From Sulfurimonas sp. (GTDB taxonomy: Bacteria; Campylobacterota; Campylobacteria; Campylobacterales; Sulfurimonadaceae): 20,956 bases of DNA. Of this stretch, positions 7,587-15,370 are shown in pieces; position 1 is the first letter of the stretch; each line of letters starts with the position of its first letter. The stretch spans positions 1-20,956 of the forward strand of contig DTVI01000264.1 in NCBI GenBank assembly GCA_012963655.1, given 5' to 3'. The translations under genes and the position numbers were made by a program. The notes beneath the pieces were generated by a model. That model had not been told where the DNA came from and made no database searches. It saw only the letters and a list, made by a program, of their open reading frames with translations.

Positions 7587-7997
7587 ATGATTTATTTACC
7601 TAAAACGCGTTTGCGTATCGCTGGACTTATTTTTTTAATTATGTTGTTCTTACTTGCGGGTATGAACCATTTTTCAAATCCAAACTTTTATGTTTCCATT
7701 ATGCCTCCGTATTTACCCTTACAAACAGAACTCGCTTATATAGCAGGTATCTTAGAGGTATTAGGGGCAGTAGGCTTACTTTTTGCAAGAACACGACGTA
7801 TGGCGGGATACAGTCTTATTATTTTATTAGTTATAATTTTTCCAGCAAACATACATATGGCTGTATATCCCGAATACTTTCCCCATTATTCCCCTTTTAG
7901 TATTTACCTAAGACTTCCTTTGCAATTTATGTTTATCAGCTGGGTATATTGGGCTGCTGTTAGAAACAAGGCAAGGGGAGATTATGAAATGTATTAA
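7587..7997 (+). CDS. DoxX-like small membrane protein
   Basis: This 136-residue protein has about four hydrophobic segments: residues 10-26, 47-66, 72-92 and 108-127. The sequence between them (AGMNHFSNPNFY, MPPYLP, a glutamate in the second helix within LEVLGAVGLL, then RRMAGYSLI and FPANIHMA) matches the DoxX/DoxD-like family of inner-membrane proteins. The family is linked loosely to redox and thiosulfate-quinone chemistry in archaea and to oxidative-stress complexes in actinobacteria; in this context the role is unknown. No strong ribosome binding site precedes the ATG, and an AT-rich 81-bp spacer with an 8-bp inverted repeat (ATAATTAA / TTAATTAT) separates it from the thioesterase. Confidence 0.75.
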   Translation: MIYLPKTRLRIAGLIFLIMLFLLAGMNHFSNPNFYVSIMPPYLPLQTELAYIAGILEVLGAVGLLFARTRRMAGYSLIILLVIIFPANIHMAVYPEYFPHYSPFSIYLRLPLQFMFISWVYWAAVRNKARGDYEMY

Positions 7998-8044
7998 AAT
8001 ATCCTCTTTGTACATATATTTCTTTTAATATAGGTCTTATAAAG

Positions 8045-8050
8045 TATAAT
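8045..8050 (+). promoter_or_regulatory. Candidate -10 element for the tyrosine phosphatase gene
   Basis: A perfect TATAAT lies 19 nt before the ATG at 8070. This would leave a leader of only about a dozen nucleotides, consistent with the weak ribosome binding site. Confidence 0.4.
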
Positions 8051-8069
8051 TCAAATAAAAAGTTGAAGC

Positions 8070-8516
8070 ATGAAATCTATTATTTTTGTTTGTTTAGGAA
8101 ATATTTGTAGGTCACCCTTAGCCGAAGGTATTGCAAGAAAAATCATTCTTGAGAAAAACCTTGATATTAAGGTTGATTCTGCAGGTACAGGAGATTGGCA
8201 TATAGGTGATGCCCCTTGTGAGCATTCCATCAAGGTTGCTGCCCAAAATGGTGTTGATATTTCTACTCAGAAAAGCCGTCAAGTGAACCAAAATGATTTT
8301 ACAAAATATGACCTAATCATTGGTCTTGATGAAAGTAATATGACTAACCTTGCAAAACTTGGAGCAAAGGGCGCATTAAAACTAGGAAGTTTTGGTTGTA
8401 ATAATGAAGATGTACCTGATCCCTACTTTTTTGATGGATTTGAAGGATTTGAGAAGGTCTATACAATGATTGAAACCTGTGTGACACAACTCTTAAAAGA
8501 ACATAATCATATTTAA
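8070..8516 (+). CDS. Low-molecular-weight protein-tyrosine phosphatase
   Basis: The 148-residue protein has the complete LMW-PTP active site: the CX5R loop C8-L-G-N-I-C-R14-S, with the second cysteine C13 often involved in redox protection, and the general acid D117 in VPDPYF. Length and order are canonical (CX5R at the N-terminus, DPYF about 100 residues later). These cytoplasmic enzymes dephosphorylate tyrosine, and in bacteria often act on BY-kinases controlling surface polysaccharide, but no kinase or capsule gene lies nearby. Its 3' end overlaps the damaged 5' end of the following reading frame. Confidence 0.92.
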   Translation: MKSIIFVCLGNICRSPLAEGIARKIILEKNLDIKVDSAGTGDWHIGDAPCEHSIKVAAQNGVDISTQKSRQVNQNDFTKYDLIIGLDESNMTNLAKLGAKGALKLGSFGCNNEDVPDPYFFDGFEGFEKVYTMIETCVTQLLKEHNHI

Positions 8517-8607
8517 AGTACTTCTCTTAAGTCTCTTAGTATTTTTGTCACTGCAAACTAAAAATATTCATAAAGAAAGAGTCTATCAAGAACATTTTTG
8601 TAAATAA
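8503..8607 (+). pseudogene. Severed N-terminal part of the following gene (signal peptide plus start of domain)
   Basis: In the same frame as the CDS at 8620 the DNA reads IIIFKVLLLSLLVFLSLQ, a good signal peptide, then KERVYQEHFCK, and is closed by TAA at 8605-8607. After the stop the frame continues LGGV and into the M of the downstream CDS. No ATG, GTG or TTG exists at the signal-peptide start, where ATA codons (8503, 8509) stand. The piece overlaps the end of the phosphatase gene, as tightly packed neighbours do. It appears to be the former N-terminus, lost by a start-codon change and one nonsense mutation. Confidence 0.6.
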
Positions 8608-8619
8608 CTTGGTGGAGTC

Positions 8620-8886
8620 ATGAAATATAGGCTAAAAGACAAAACTCATGTTGACTGTCTTGTTGACACCCATTCTATAGAAGTTGATTTTGCTAAAAAA
8701 TGGGCAGAAAGTATTACTCAGTCCTTATATTATGCTTCTAAAACCTCTCCTAATCCTGCTGTTATACTGATTATTGAAGATGCAAAAAGATATCAAAAAT
8801 ACCTTAATAAACTTGAAAATGTTTCTCAAAGCCATCATATCGATATTTGGATTATTACCAAGGACTTTGAAATCATACAAAGATAA
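8620..8886 (+). CDS. N-terminally truncated conserved protein, possible nuclease-fold family
   Basis: The 88-residue frame contains YRLKDKTHVDCLVDTH, then IEVDFAKKWAESITQSLYYA, then VILIIEDAKRY. From memory this matches a family of about 130-residue exported bacterial hypothetical proteins with the consensus YRL.D.TRVDCLT..HAIEFDFA.KWAEAIGQSL. The E-x-D-x-A-x-K and IGQSLYYA features resemble PD-(D/E)XK nuclease-like proteins. GGTGGAG at 8611-8617 could serve as a ribosome binding site for ATG 8620, so a shortened protein lacking a signal peptide could be made, and would stay in the cytoplasm. Whether it is still functional is doubtful. It lies just before the sigma-54 promoter of fliK. Confidence 0.6.
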   Translation: MKYRLKDKTHVDCLVDTHSIEVDFAKKWAESITQSLYYASKTSPNPAVILIIEDAKRYQKYLNKLENVSQSHHIDIWIITKDFEIIQR

Positions 8887-8899
8887 GATCTGAGATAAC

Positions 8900-8916
8900 T
8901 TGGAATAATAATTGCT
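8900..8916 (+). promoter_or_regulatory. Sigma-54 (RpoN) promoter of the fliK-flgD-flgE1 operon
   Basis: TTGGAATAATAATTGCTT contains the invariant GG (8902-8903) and GC (8914-8915) exactly 10 nt apart, with TTGG and TTGC context as in the -24/-12 consensus. The transcript should begin near 8926, about 23 nt before fliK. In Campylobacterota hook and rod genes are RpoN targets activated by FlgR. Confidence 0.8.
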
Positions 8917-8948
8917 TAATATTCTTACAATTCACATAAGGAGAAAGT

Positions 8949-10304
8949 ATGATAGCCTTATCAACTGACAAGTCTGAAGCTCCAAAAGGACTTTTATCTA
9001 ACCTCTTAGGCCTTAAAGTAGGGGTCAAAGGAAATGATAAATTTTCATTATTACTCAAATCTTTCTCCTTAGGTAAAAATGATGTTATAAACCTTAAACT
9101 TGACGCCTTAGATAAAAATGATGTTATAAACCTTAAACTTGATCCCTTAGCAACGTCTATCAACAAAGGCATCAGACCAGAGACCTTAGATTTAGATAAT
9201 GAAGGTGTACAAAAGTTTGATCCTCTTTCACTCCTAGATGAGAAAAAAGAAACAAAAAATACTAAGCTTATCTCTTTACTATCTTTGGGTAATGAAGAAG
9301 CTAGTGATGAAGAGCAACTAAGTCCTGAATTACTTAAGGCCATTCCTTTAAAAGACATCAAACAAAGTATTCAAACCCTTATTGGCGAAGCTAAATCCTA
9401 CTTAAAAGATCAAATTTTACAAAAGATTGATATTAAAGAACTTCCTAAAACTCTAGGTGGTCTTATTAAACTTGCTGAAAAGTCAGGTATAGATGTTAAG
9501 GCCATAAACTTTGAGTCATTAGGAAAAACAAGTTTTACTAAAGAATTAACACAGGCACTCATTCAAGTAAAAGAACCTGTTACTCTAAGCTTATCAACAA
9601 GTCAAATTGTTAAACCAACTCTCATTAAAACAGAAAAAGAAGTAGCTCAAAAACCTTTAAATGCCTTATTAAATAAGAAAAATATTATTAAGACCCCTTC
9701 TATCCCAGTTGTTCAAGCCTTAGAAGAGGAAATAAGTAAGCCTACTAAGACCCTTCCTTCGTCCATAACCGCCTTGCTTCATGGGGAAAAAAATACTGAA
9801 AAATCTGAAATGGATTTAAGTACAAAGCTTGAAGGTCCAAAAGAACATGAGAAGCCGCAACTTATCAATCAAATAAAAACTGAGGCTCTTTCACAAAAGA
9901 TTACGGAAGCAAAACAACTTATTTCACATGTCTCGCAAAATGTAAAAGAAAGTCTTGAAAATTACAAGCCACCTTTTACCCGTATCAAAATGCAGCTCAA
10001 CCCTCAGAAATTTGGGGATATGGAAGTCACTCTAATTCAACGTGGTAATAATGTGCATATTAATATTAATGCCTCTTCTTCTGCATTAACAACAATGATG
10101 CAAAATGCCCACGAACTAAAAGCTCAACTTAGTGCTCATGGACTTGGTGACGCAAGCATGAACTTCTCTTCACATCAGCAAGAACAGCAACAGCGTCAAA
10201 AACGTGAAGATGCAGGCCTTACTTATGAAGAATTTCAAGAATTTGAAGAAGAATTCACCGAAGTAGCAACAGCACTAGAAATCGTTGTTCCTAAATATAT
10301 ATAA
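8949..10304 (+). CDS. fliK: Flagellar hook-length control protein
   Basis: The 451-residue protein is low in sequence complexity, rich in K, L, S and E for about 340 residues, then has a conserved C-terminal domain (about 345-400) with RIKMQLNPQKFGDMEVTLIQ and VHININASSSALTTMMQ, the FliK/Flg_hook signature. A Q- and E-rich tail follows (SSHQQEQQQRQKRED). FliK is secreted through the flagellar export apparatus, measures hook length, and switches specificity to filament export. AAGGAG is placed well before the ATG. Residues 41-66 contain a duplicated 13-residue unit. Identification rests on the C-terminal domain and on the position ahead of flgD-flgE, the same order known in Campylobacter jejuni. 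Confidence 0.88.
   Translation: MIALSTDKSEAPKGLLSNLLGLKVGVKGNDKFSLLLKSFSLGKNDVINLKLDALDKNDVINLKLDPLATSINKGIRPETLDLDNEGVQKFDPLSLLDEKKETKNTKLISLLSLGNEEASDEEQLSPELLKAIPLKDIKQSIQTLIGEAKSYLKDQILQKIDIKELPKTLGGLIKLAEKSGIDVKAINFESLGKTSFTKELTQALIQVKEPVTLSLSTSQIVKPTLIKTEKEVAQKPLNALLNKKNIIKTPSIPVVQALEEEISKPTKTLPSSITALLHGEKNTEKSEMDLSTKLEGPKEHEKPQLINQIKTEALSQKITEAKQLISHVSQNVKESLENYKPPFTRIKMQLNPQKFGDMEVTLIQRGNNVHININASSSALTTMMQNAHELKAQLSAHGLGDASMNFSSHQQEQQQRQKREDAGLTYEEFQEFEEEFTEVATALEIVVPKYI
9069..9146 (+). repeat. 39-bp in-frame tandem duplication inside fliK
   Basis: Copy 1 (9069-9107) encodes LGKNDVINLKLDA and copy 2 (9108-9146) encodes LDKNDVINLKLDP. The two DNA copies are identical except at three codon-level sites near the ends. 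The unit is a multiple of three and keeps the frame. Confidence 0.95.
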
Positions 10305-10323
10305 ATAAACAAAAGGATATAAA

Positions 10324-10983
10324 ATGGCAATAGATTCAATAGCAACAGCAACTAATCTCGTTGATAACCCTACTGGGGCTAATCCAAATGGAATACTTGG
10401 TAAAGATGACTTTTTAAAGCTTCTTCTTGTTCAATTACAATATCAAGACCCAACAGAGCCAACAGATTCTGCAACAATTTTAACGCAGACCTCACAGCTT
10501 TCAAGTCTTGAAGCTTCAGAAAATACGAATAAGGCCTTAGAAGCTTTATCTGCTTCTCTTTTATCAAGTTCTCAATTTTCTACAGTATCTGCTATTGGTA
10601 AAATAGCAGATATTGGTAGTAATGGTATAAACTTTGAAGAAGGAACAAGTTCTAGCTTTGAGATTTATTTTCCAGAAGAGATTGCCGCAGGTGATGTCGA
10701 AATTAAAGATACAAATGGAAATATTGTACGTACTATTCCTATTGATCCTAATGATAAGGGCGTATATTCTTTTGACTGGAATGGTATTACCGATGCCGGA
10801 AGTGCAGCGGATTCAGGTGTTTATTACATTGAAGCATCTTACTCTAATAATAATGGTGATCCACTAAAAACACGTGCAGGCGCTTATCCTATAGAATCTG
10901 TACGATTTGAAGGGGGACAAAGTTTGTTAAAACTAGGCTCATCTTATGTCCCATTTGACTCAATCGTTGAGATTTACCAATAA
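10324..10983 (+). CDS. flgD: Flagellar hook assembly scaffold/cap protein
   Basis: The 219-residue protein begins with the FlgD N-terminal signature: LGKDDFLKLLLVQLQYQDP and then SATILTQTSQLSSLE (about 25-65), which directs export and binding to the hook tip. The C-terminal part (about 90-215) is the FlgD Tudor/FnIII-like region, including VRTIPIDPNDKGVYSFDWNG and SGVYYIEASY. FlgD caps the growing hook and helps FlgE subunits polymerise, then is replaced. AAGGAT lies 6-7 nt before the ATG. It follows fliK by 19 nt and precedes flgE1 by 18 nt, so the three genes share the sigma-54 transcript. Confidence 0.95.
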   Translation: MAIDSIATATNLVDNPTGANPNGILGKDDFLKLLLVQLQYQDPTEPTDSATILTQTSQLSSLEASENTNKALEALSASLLSSSQFSTVSAIGKIADIGSNGINFEEGTSSSFEIYFPEEIAAGDVEIKDTNGNIVRTIPIDPNDKGVYSFDWNGITDAGSAADSGVYYIEASYSNNNGDPLKTRAGAYPIESVRFEGGQSLLKLGSSYVPFDSIVEIYQ

Positions 10984-11001
10984 GCCTCAAAGGAAAGTAG
11001 T

Positions 11002-12309
11002 ATGATTCAATCAATTTATTCAGGTGTGAGTAGTTTACAATCTTTTCAAACAGGTATTGATGTTTTAGCTAATAATATAGCTAATGTTAATACAACAGGA
11101 TTTAGAGGCTCTAGAACAGAGTTTGCCAATCTTTTTGAAGAAGCTATTTCTCAAACTTCATCAATTACCTCAGCTCAAACGGGTCTAGGTGTACGTGTTT
11201 CAGCCACTGCACTTGACTTAACAACAGGTTCTTATAGCCAAACAGAAAATACCACAGATTTGGCAATCTCAGGTAATGATGGTTGGTTTGGTATTGTTGG
11301 TGGAGCAAATAGCGATGCATATTACACCCGTGCAGGTAATTTTAATTTTGAGCCTTATAATTCTGATGGATATCAAGAACATCCCTTCTTCCCTTATGGA
11401 GAATCCGCCAATACAACGGTTCGATTAGCTAATGTAGAAGGATTCTTTGTAACAGGAACACTTGCAAACAATACCGCTAATGGTGTATTAAGCCCCGTAG
11501 TAGATACCCTAGACTTGGATTTAGCTGATGTAGGAGTGCAAGAAGCTCTTATCTTTCCAGCAAAGTTAACATATCCCGTAGAACCAAGCACTCAAGCTGA
11601 TTTTTTAGGGAACCTTGGTCTTGAAAATATACCTCAATCAATATCAGCCACTGTAATTAGCCCACAAAGTGAGAGAAATAACCTACGTCTTCTATTTACT
11701 CAAAGTGCTGTTCAACCGGCAACGGGTGTATCTTGGGATGTTACCGCAACAACACAAAATGCTGATGGTTCCACAATATATGATACACAAACCGGTCTTG
11801 TTAGCTTTAATGAATCAGGTTCCTTAATAAGCTCAACACTTGGTAATATAGATAATGATGGTGCACCTATTAACATTAACTTAGGAACAAATTATTCAGG
11901 ACTTGTATCACATACTGGACCTTCTGTTGTTACATCTGTAACGATTGATGGTACCTTAGCAGGGGATCTTACTGGCTACACTGTTAATAGAAATGGTGAA
12001 ATTATTTCTAACTTTACCAATGGAAAACAAAGTGTTGTTGGAAAAGTCGCCATTTACCACTTTCAAAATGATCAAGGCTTAGAAGCTGCTAGTGGTACAA
12101 AGTTTCGAGTTAGTGACAATAGCGGACCTGCTATATTTTATGCACAAAATAATGGCACAATACTAATAAATACCCTTGAAACATCTAACGTTCAACTTGA
12201 AACTGCCCTAACAGAACTAATCATTATGCAACGATCTTATGATGCAGCTTCTAAAACTATCTCAACCGCCGATCAACTCCTTCAAAATGCCTTAAATATG
12301 GGCGCTTAA
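11002..12309 (+). CDS. flgE: Flagellar hook protein FlgE, shorter paralogue
   Basis: The 435-residue protein has both terminal hook/rod D0 helices: MIQSIYSGVSSLQSFQTGID then LANNIANVNTTGFRGSR at the N-terminus, and QLETALTELIIMQRSYDAAS then STADQLLQNALNM at the C-terminus. The D1-type segment with YYTRAGNFNFE is present. The variable middle (about 120-330) lacks recognisable sequence identity with the paralogue downstream. It forms part of the axial hook structure, exported through the flagellar type III system. AAAGGAAAG before the ATG is a strong ribosome binding site. It corresponds in position to Cj0043 (FlgE1) of C. jejuni. Whether it is the structural hook or an auxiliary subunit cannot be told from sequence. 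Confidence 0.88.
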   Translation: MIQSIYSGVSSLQSFQTGIDVLANNIANVNTTGFRGSRTEFANLFEEAISQTSSITSAQTGLGVRVSATALDLTTGSYSQTENTTDLAISGNDGWFGIVGGANSDAYYTRAGNFNFEPYNSDGYQEHPFFPYGESANTTVRLANVEGFFVTGTLANNTANGVLSPVVDTLDLDLADVGVQEALIFPAKLTYPVEPSTQADFLGNLGLENIPQSISATVISPQSERNNLRLLFTQSAVQPATGVSWDVTATTQNADGSTIYDTQTGLVSFNESGSLISSTLGNIDNDGAPININLGTNYSGLVSHTGPSVVTSVTIDGTLAGDLTGYTVNRNGEIISNFTNGKQSVVGKVAIYHFQNDQGLEAASGTKFRVSDNSGPAIFYAQNNGTILINTLETSNVQLETALTELIIMQRSYDAASKTISTADQLLQNALNMGA

Positions 12310-12322
12310 GCCGTCCTTTTTT
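12299..12322 (+). terminator. Weak terminator-like element after flgE1
   Basis: GGC-GCTTAA-GCC at the gene end is followed within 4 nt by TTTTTT. The stem is only 3 bp (or the self-complementary GCTTAAGC), so termination would be inefficient. Confidence 0.3.
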
Positions 12323-12397
12323 CTCTTTCTTCTCTTGTAAAGTATAAAAAAAATTTATATATATTTATATTAATCTTTTTATGCCTACTTGCTGATT

Positions 12398-12415
12398 TTG
12401 GAACAAAAATTGCTT
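12398..12415 (+). promoter_or_regulatory. Sigma-54 (RpoN) promoter of the second flgE gene
   Basis: TTTTGGAACAAAAATTGCTT has GG at 12400-12401 and GC at 12412-12413 with exactly 10 nt between, and matches the fliK promoter at most positions. The start of transcription should fall near 12424, about 27 nt before the gene. Confidence 0.82.
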
Positions 12416-12450
12416 TATAAATCTTACTAGTCCAAACTAAAGGATACTTT

Positions 12451-14217
12451 ATGCTTAAATCTTTATTTTCAGGTGTTTCTGGTCTTCAGTCTCACCAAAT
12501 TGCTATGGATGTTGAATCAAATAACATCGCCAATGTAAACACTATTGGTTTTAAATACTCACGTGCAAATTTTTCAGATTTACTTGCACAAACGAACCAA
12601 ATTTCAACTGCACCTCAAGGTTCTCTTGGTGGAAAAAATGCTGTTCAAGTTGGTTTAGGCGCGACTGTTGCCTCAGTAACACGCCTTCATTCTCAAGGTT
12701 CAATACAAAACACTGATAAAAACACCGATCTTGCTATTCAAGGGGACGGTTTTTTTATTATCTCTCCTGATGGTGGTAACACTTACAAGTACACGCGTTC
12801 AGGTGATTTTAAATTTGATGCTAATGGAAACCTTGTTGATAATAATGGTTTTATTTCCCAAGGATGGTTAAGAGATGAGGTTACAGGTCTTGTTGATTCA
12901 ACTGCTCCCATTCAAAATATTGTCATTGCACCTGGACTTACAACACCCGCAAATTCTTCAACAGAAGTTGTATTAAAATCCAATCTTAATGCAGGATCAA
13001 CCATAACTGAATCTCAACCTGCCTATGCTTTAAATGCAGCTGGTGCCTTTGTAGATGCAAATGGTAATATAGTTCCTTTTGATATCCGTCCTCTTGCAGA
13101 AGATATGGGTGTTCTTTTTAATGCTTCAGGAGAAGCTTTTAACCTAAAGGATGGCCAAGGTATCTCAATCTCAGTTGATGGCGGAGCAACCTTTACAGAT
13201 ATAGTTTATGCCGCTGCTGGAGATGGTGTAGCTGATGATCAAACCTTTCAAACAGTAAATGGACTTAGAGAGGAGCTAGTCGCAGCATATGCTGCTGTTG
13301 GAATCATTGTAGATGTAACTGTAGGTGCAGATGGAAAATTTAATATTTCCAATACTACAGGAGCTGCCATTACAACTCAAATAGTTGATATTGCAGGTAA
13401 CCCAAATCTAAAGTTTGCAGATAACTTTACGACTCTAAATGGAACAACTCAACCCGCTGCTAATAAATCATCTCAAGCTATAAATGCAGCCACACATGCT
13501 TCAAGTATTGATGTTTATGATTCTTTAGGTTCAAAGCATACTGTTAGAATCGAGTTTAGAAAAACTGGTAACACGAATGGTAGTGAATGGTCTTACACAG
13601 TTACTGTTCCAAAACCTGGATCTTTAAATAATGCTGCCGCTCCAAATGAAAATATCTTAACGGGTGGTAATGCTCAATTTACAGATACAGGGGCATTAGC
13701 AGGTTTTAATATTCCTAGCATAGATTTTACTGCAAACAATGGCTCTGCTCCTAATCAAAATATAACCCTTGATTTTGGAACTATCAATGGCTTTGATGGC
13801 CTAACTTCTTTTGATAACCCATCAGCAACCTCAGGTATATCACAAGATGGTTTTCCAGGTGGAGATTTACTTGGAATTAGAATTGATCAATCAGGGACTT
13901 TAGTTGGTTCATTTACAAATGGTAGATCATTTGGCTTAGCCCAAGTTTCTATGGCCAAGTTTACCAATAACGAAGGACTAACAGCTGATGGTGGAAATGT
14001 ATATATCCAATCTGCCAATTCAGGTGATCCCATCATTGGTACTGCTGCTACTGCCGGACGTGGGTTTATACAGTCTGCTGCCTTAGAAGCTTCAAATGTT
14101 GACTTATCACGTTCACTAACACAACTGATTATTATTCAGCGTGGGTATCAGGCAAATGGTAAGACAATTACCACATCAGATCAACTTCTTAACACCCTTA
14201 TCAATCTTAAAAACTAA
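12451..14217 (+). CDS. flgE: Flagellar hook protein FlgE, longer paralogue (FlgE2-like)
   Basis: The 588-residue protein has canonical FlgE ends: MLKSLFSGVSGLQSHQIAMD, NNIANVNTIGFKYSR, and at the C-terminus SRSLTQLIIIQRGYQANGKT with SDQLLNTLINLKN. Between them are the D1 segments DLAIQGDGFFIISPDGG and YTRSGDFKFDANGNLVDN, a large D/N/G/T-rich variable region (about 170-330), and a second conserved block (SSIDVYDSLGSKHTVRIEF). The length and conventional N-terminus make it the better candidate for the main hook subunit. It has its own sigma-54 promoter and an AAAGGA ribosome binding site, 141 bp after flgE1. The next gene is convergent with only 19 bp between and no clear terminator. Confidence 0.93.
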   Translation: MLKSLFSGVSGLQSHQIAMDVESNNIANVNTIGFKYSRANFSDLLAQTNQISTAPQGSLGGKNAVQVGLGATVASVTRLHSQGSIQNTDKNTDLAIQGDGFFIISPDGGNTYKYTRSGDFKFDANGNLVDNNGFISQGWLRDEVTGLVDSTAPIQNIVIAPGLTTPANSSTEVVLKSNLNAGSTITESQPAYALNAAGAFVDANGNIVPFDIRPLAEDMGVLFNASGEAFNLKDGQGISISVDGGATFTDIVYAAAGDGVADDQTFQTVNGLREELVAAYAAVGIIVDVTVGADGKFNISNTTGAAITTQIVDIAGNPNLKFADNFTTLNGTTQPAANKSSQAINAATHASSIDVYDSLGSKHTVRIEFRKTGNTNGSEWSYTVTVPKPGSLNNAAAPNENILTGGNAQFTDTGALAGFNIPSIDFTANNGSAPNQNITLDFGTINGFDGLTSFDNPSATSGISQDGFPGGDLLGIRIDQSGTLVGSFTNGRSFGLAQVSMAKFTNNEGLTADGGNVYIQSANSGDPIIGTAATAGRGFIQSAALEASNVDLSRSLTQLIIIQRGYQANGKTITTSDQLLNTLINLKN

Positions 14218-14236
14218 AGTCTCTTGACCTTAGTTA

Positions 14237-15334
14237 TTAAATCTTTCCAAAAATCTCATTATATAAACTCATTGCTGATCTATCTGAAAGACTGGCTATA
14301 TAATCTGCTATAACTCTATGTTTATTGCGTGTGTCTAGCTGGTGTAAAAAGTATTTTGGTAACATCTTTGGTTCGTCCATTAAGGCTTCAAAAAGTCCTT
14401 CAACAGCCTTTTTACCTGCGTACATCTTTCTAACAATTTCTTTATGTTGATAAAGCTCTTGATAAAGTATCTTCTTAAGCTTTTTTATCTTTGTTTCTAA
14501 GGCAGGTTCAAAACCTATAGGAATAGACTCATTGCTAGATACACATGCGCTTAAAACCCTTGTATTATCTACTTTTTCTCGTGAATATTCTAAAAGTGAA
14601 TATACTAAATGATTGATAAAGTGTGAAGAAAATCTGTATCTAAACATTTCATCTTCTTTTTCTGTTATACCTTCTTCATACACCTTAGCTAAAACCTCTT
14701 GGGCTAACTCAGAGTCTTTAAGGGTATCAAAAGAGATAAGACCTGAATTAATTCCATCATCTATATCATGACTCATATAGGCTATCTCATCCGCTCTATC
14801 TACTACCATTGCTTCTATAGAAGGATGCATATCAAGCTTAAACATCTTATCTATCTCTTGAGAATAAAAGCTTTTTTTATAAGGATAAGAATGTTTCAAC
14901 ACACCTTCTAAGCTAGCAAAAGAAAGATTTAAACCATTAAAACCCTTATATCGTTTCTCTAAAAAACTTAAAACCCTAAAAGACTGGTAATTATGCTCAA
15001 AACCATTTTTAAAACCAGTTTGTTTTAACTTTTCATCCAAAGCATCACCACCCGCATGACCAAAGGGAGTATGCCCTAAGTCATGAGCTAAGGCTATGGC
15101 TTCAGCTAAAGATTCAACAAGACCTAATTGAGAAGAGATGGACCTTGCTATTTGTGAGACCTCAAGGGAATGTGTTAGTCGTGTTCTAAAGAAGTCTCCT
15201 TCTTGATTTAAAAACACCTGCGTTTTATATTCTAACTTTCTAAAAGATCCTGAATGAATAATTCTATCTCTGTCTCTTGCATAAGGGGAACGGAAATCAT
15301 CTGAAATTGTATAAAATCTTTCGTGTGCTTGCAT
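14237..15334 (-). CDS. dgt: Deoxyguanosinetriphosphate triphosphohydrolase-like HD protein
   Basis: The 365-residue protein is an HD-domain dNTP triphosphohydrolase, which cleaves dGTP or other dNTPs to the nucleoside and triphosphate. Family motifs are RDRDRIIHSGSFRKLEYKTQ (20-39), RTRLTHSLEV with metal ligand H55, ALAHDLGHTPFGHAG with H84 and D85, and the fourth ligand D181 in RADEIAYMSHD. The shorter form without the extra insertions of E. coli Dgt is typical of many bacteria. It is the last gene of a four-gene minus-strand set, 36 bp after the MOSC gene. Together with nrdB, thyA and folA nearby it affects dNTP balance. Confidence 0.92.
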   Translation of the reverse strand: MQAHERFYTISDDFRSPYARDRDRIIHSGSFRKLEYKTQVFLNQEGDFFRTRLTHSLEVSQIARSISSQLGLVESLAEAIALAHDLGHTPFGHAGGDALDEKLKQTGFKNGFEHNYQSFRVLSFLEKRYKGFNGLNLSFASLEGVLKHSYPYKKSFYSQEIDKMFKLDMHPSIEAMVVDRADEIAYMSHDIDDGINSGLISFDTLKDSELAQEVLAKVYEEGITEKEDEMFRYRFSSHFINHLVYSLLEYSREKVDNTRVLSACVSSNESIPIGFEPALETKIKKLKKILYQELYQHKEIVRKMYAGKKAVEGLFEALMDEPKMLPKYFLHQLDTRNKHRVIADYIASLSDRSAMSLYNEIFGKI

Positions 15335-15370
15335 ACATATTCTACTTTCTAAGGGATTTTCTAAAGAAAC

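Noticed and set aside
8873..9361. Minus-strand 162-codon frame over the fliK start, with internal repeats
   Set aside because: Its repeats are the antisense of the fliK 39-bp duplication, and the plus strand has a promoter, a ribosome binding site and the correct flagellar context.
14218..14236. Bidirectional terminator between flgE2 and dgt
   Set aside because: ACTAAAG/CCTTAGT gives only a 5-bp stem with a mismatch and no T-run; too weak to call.
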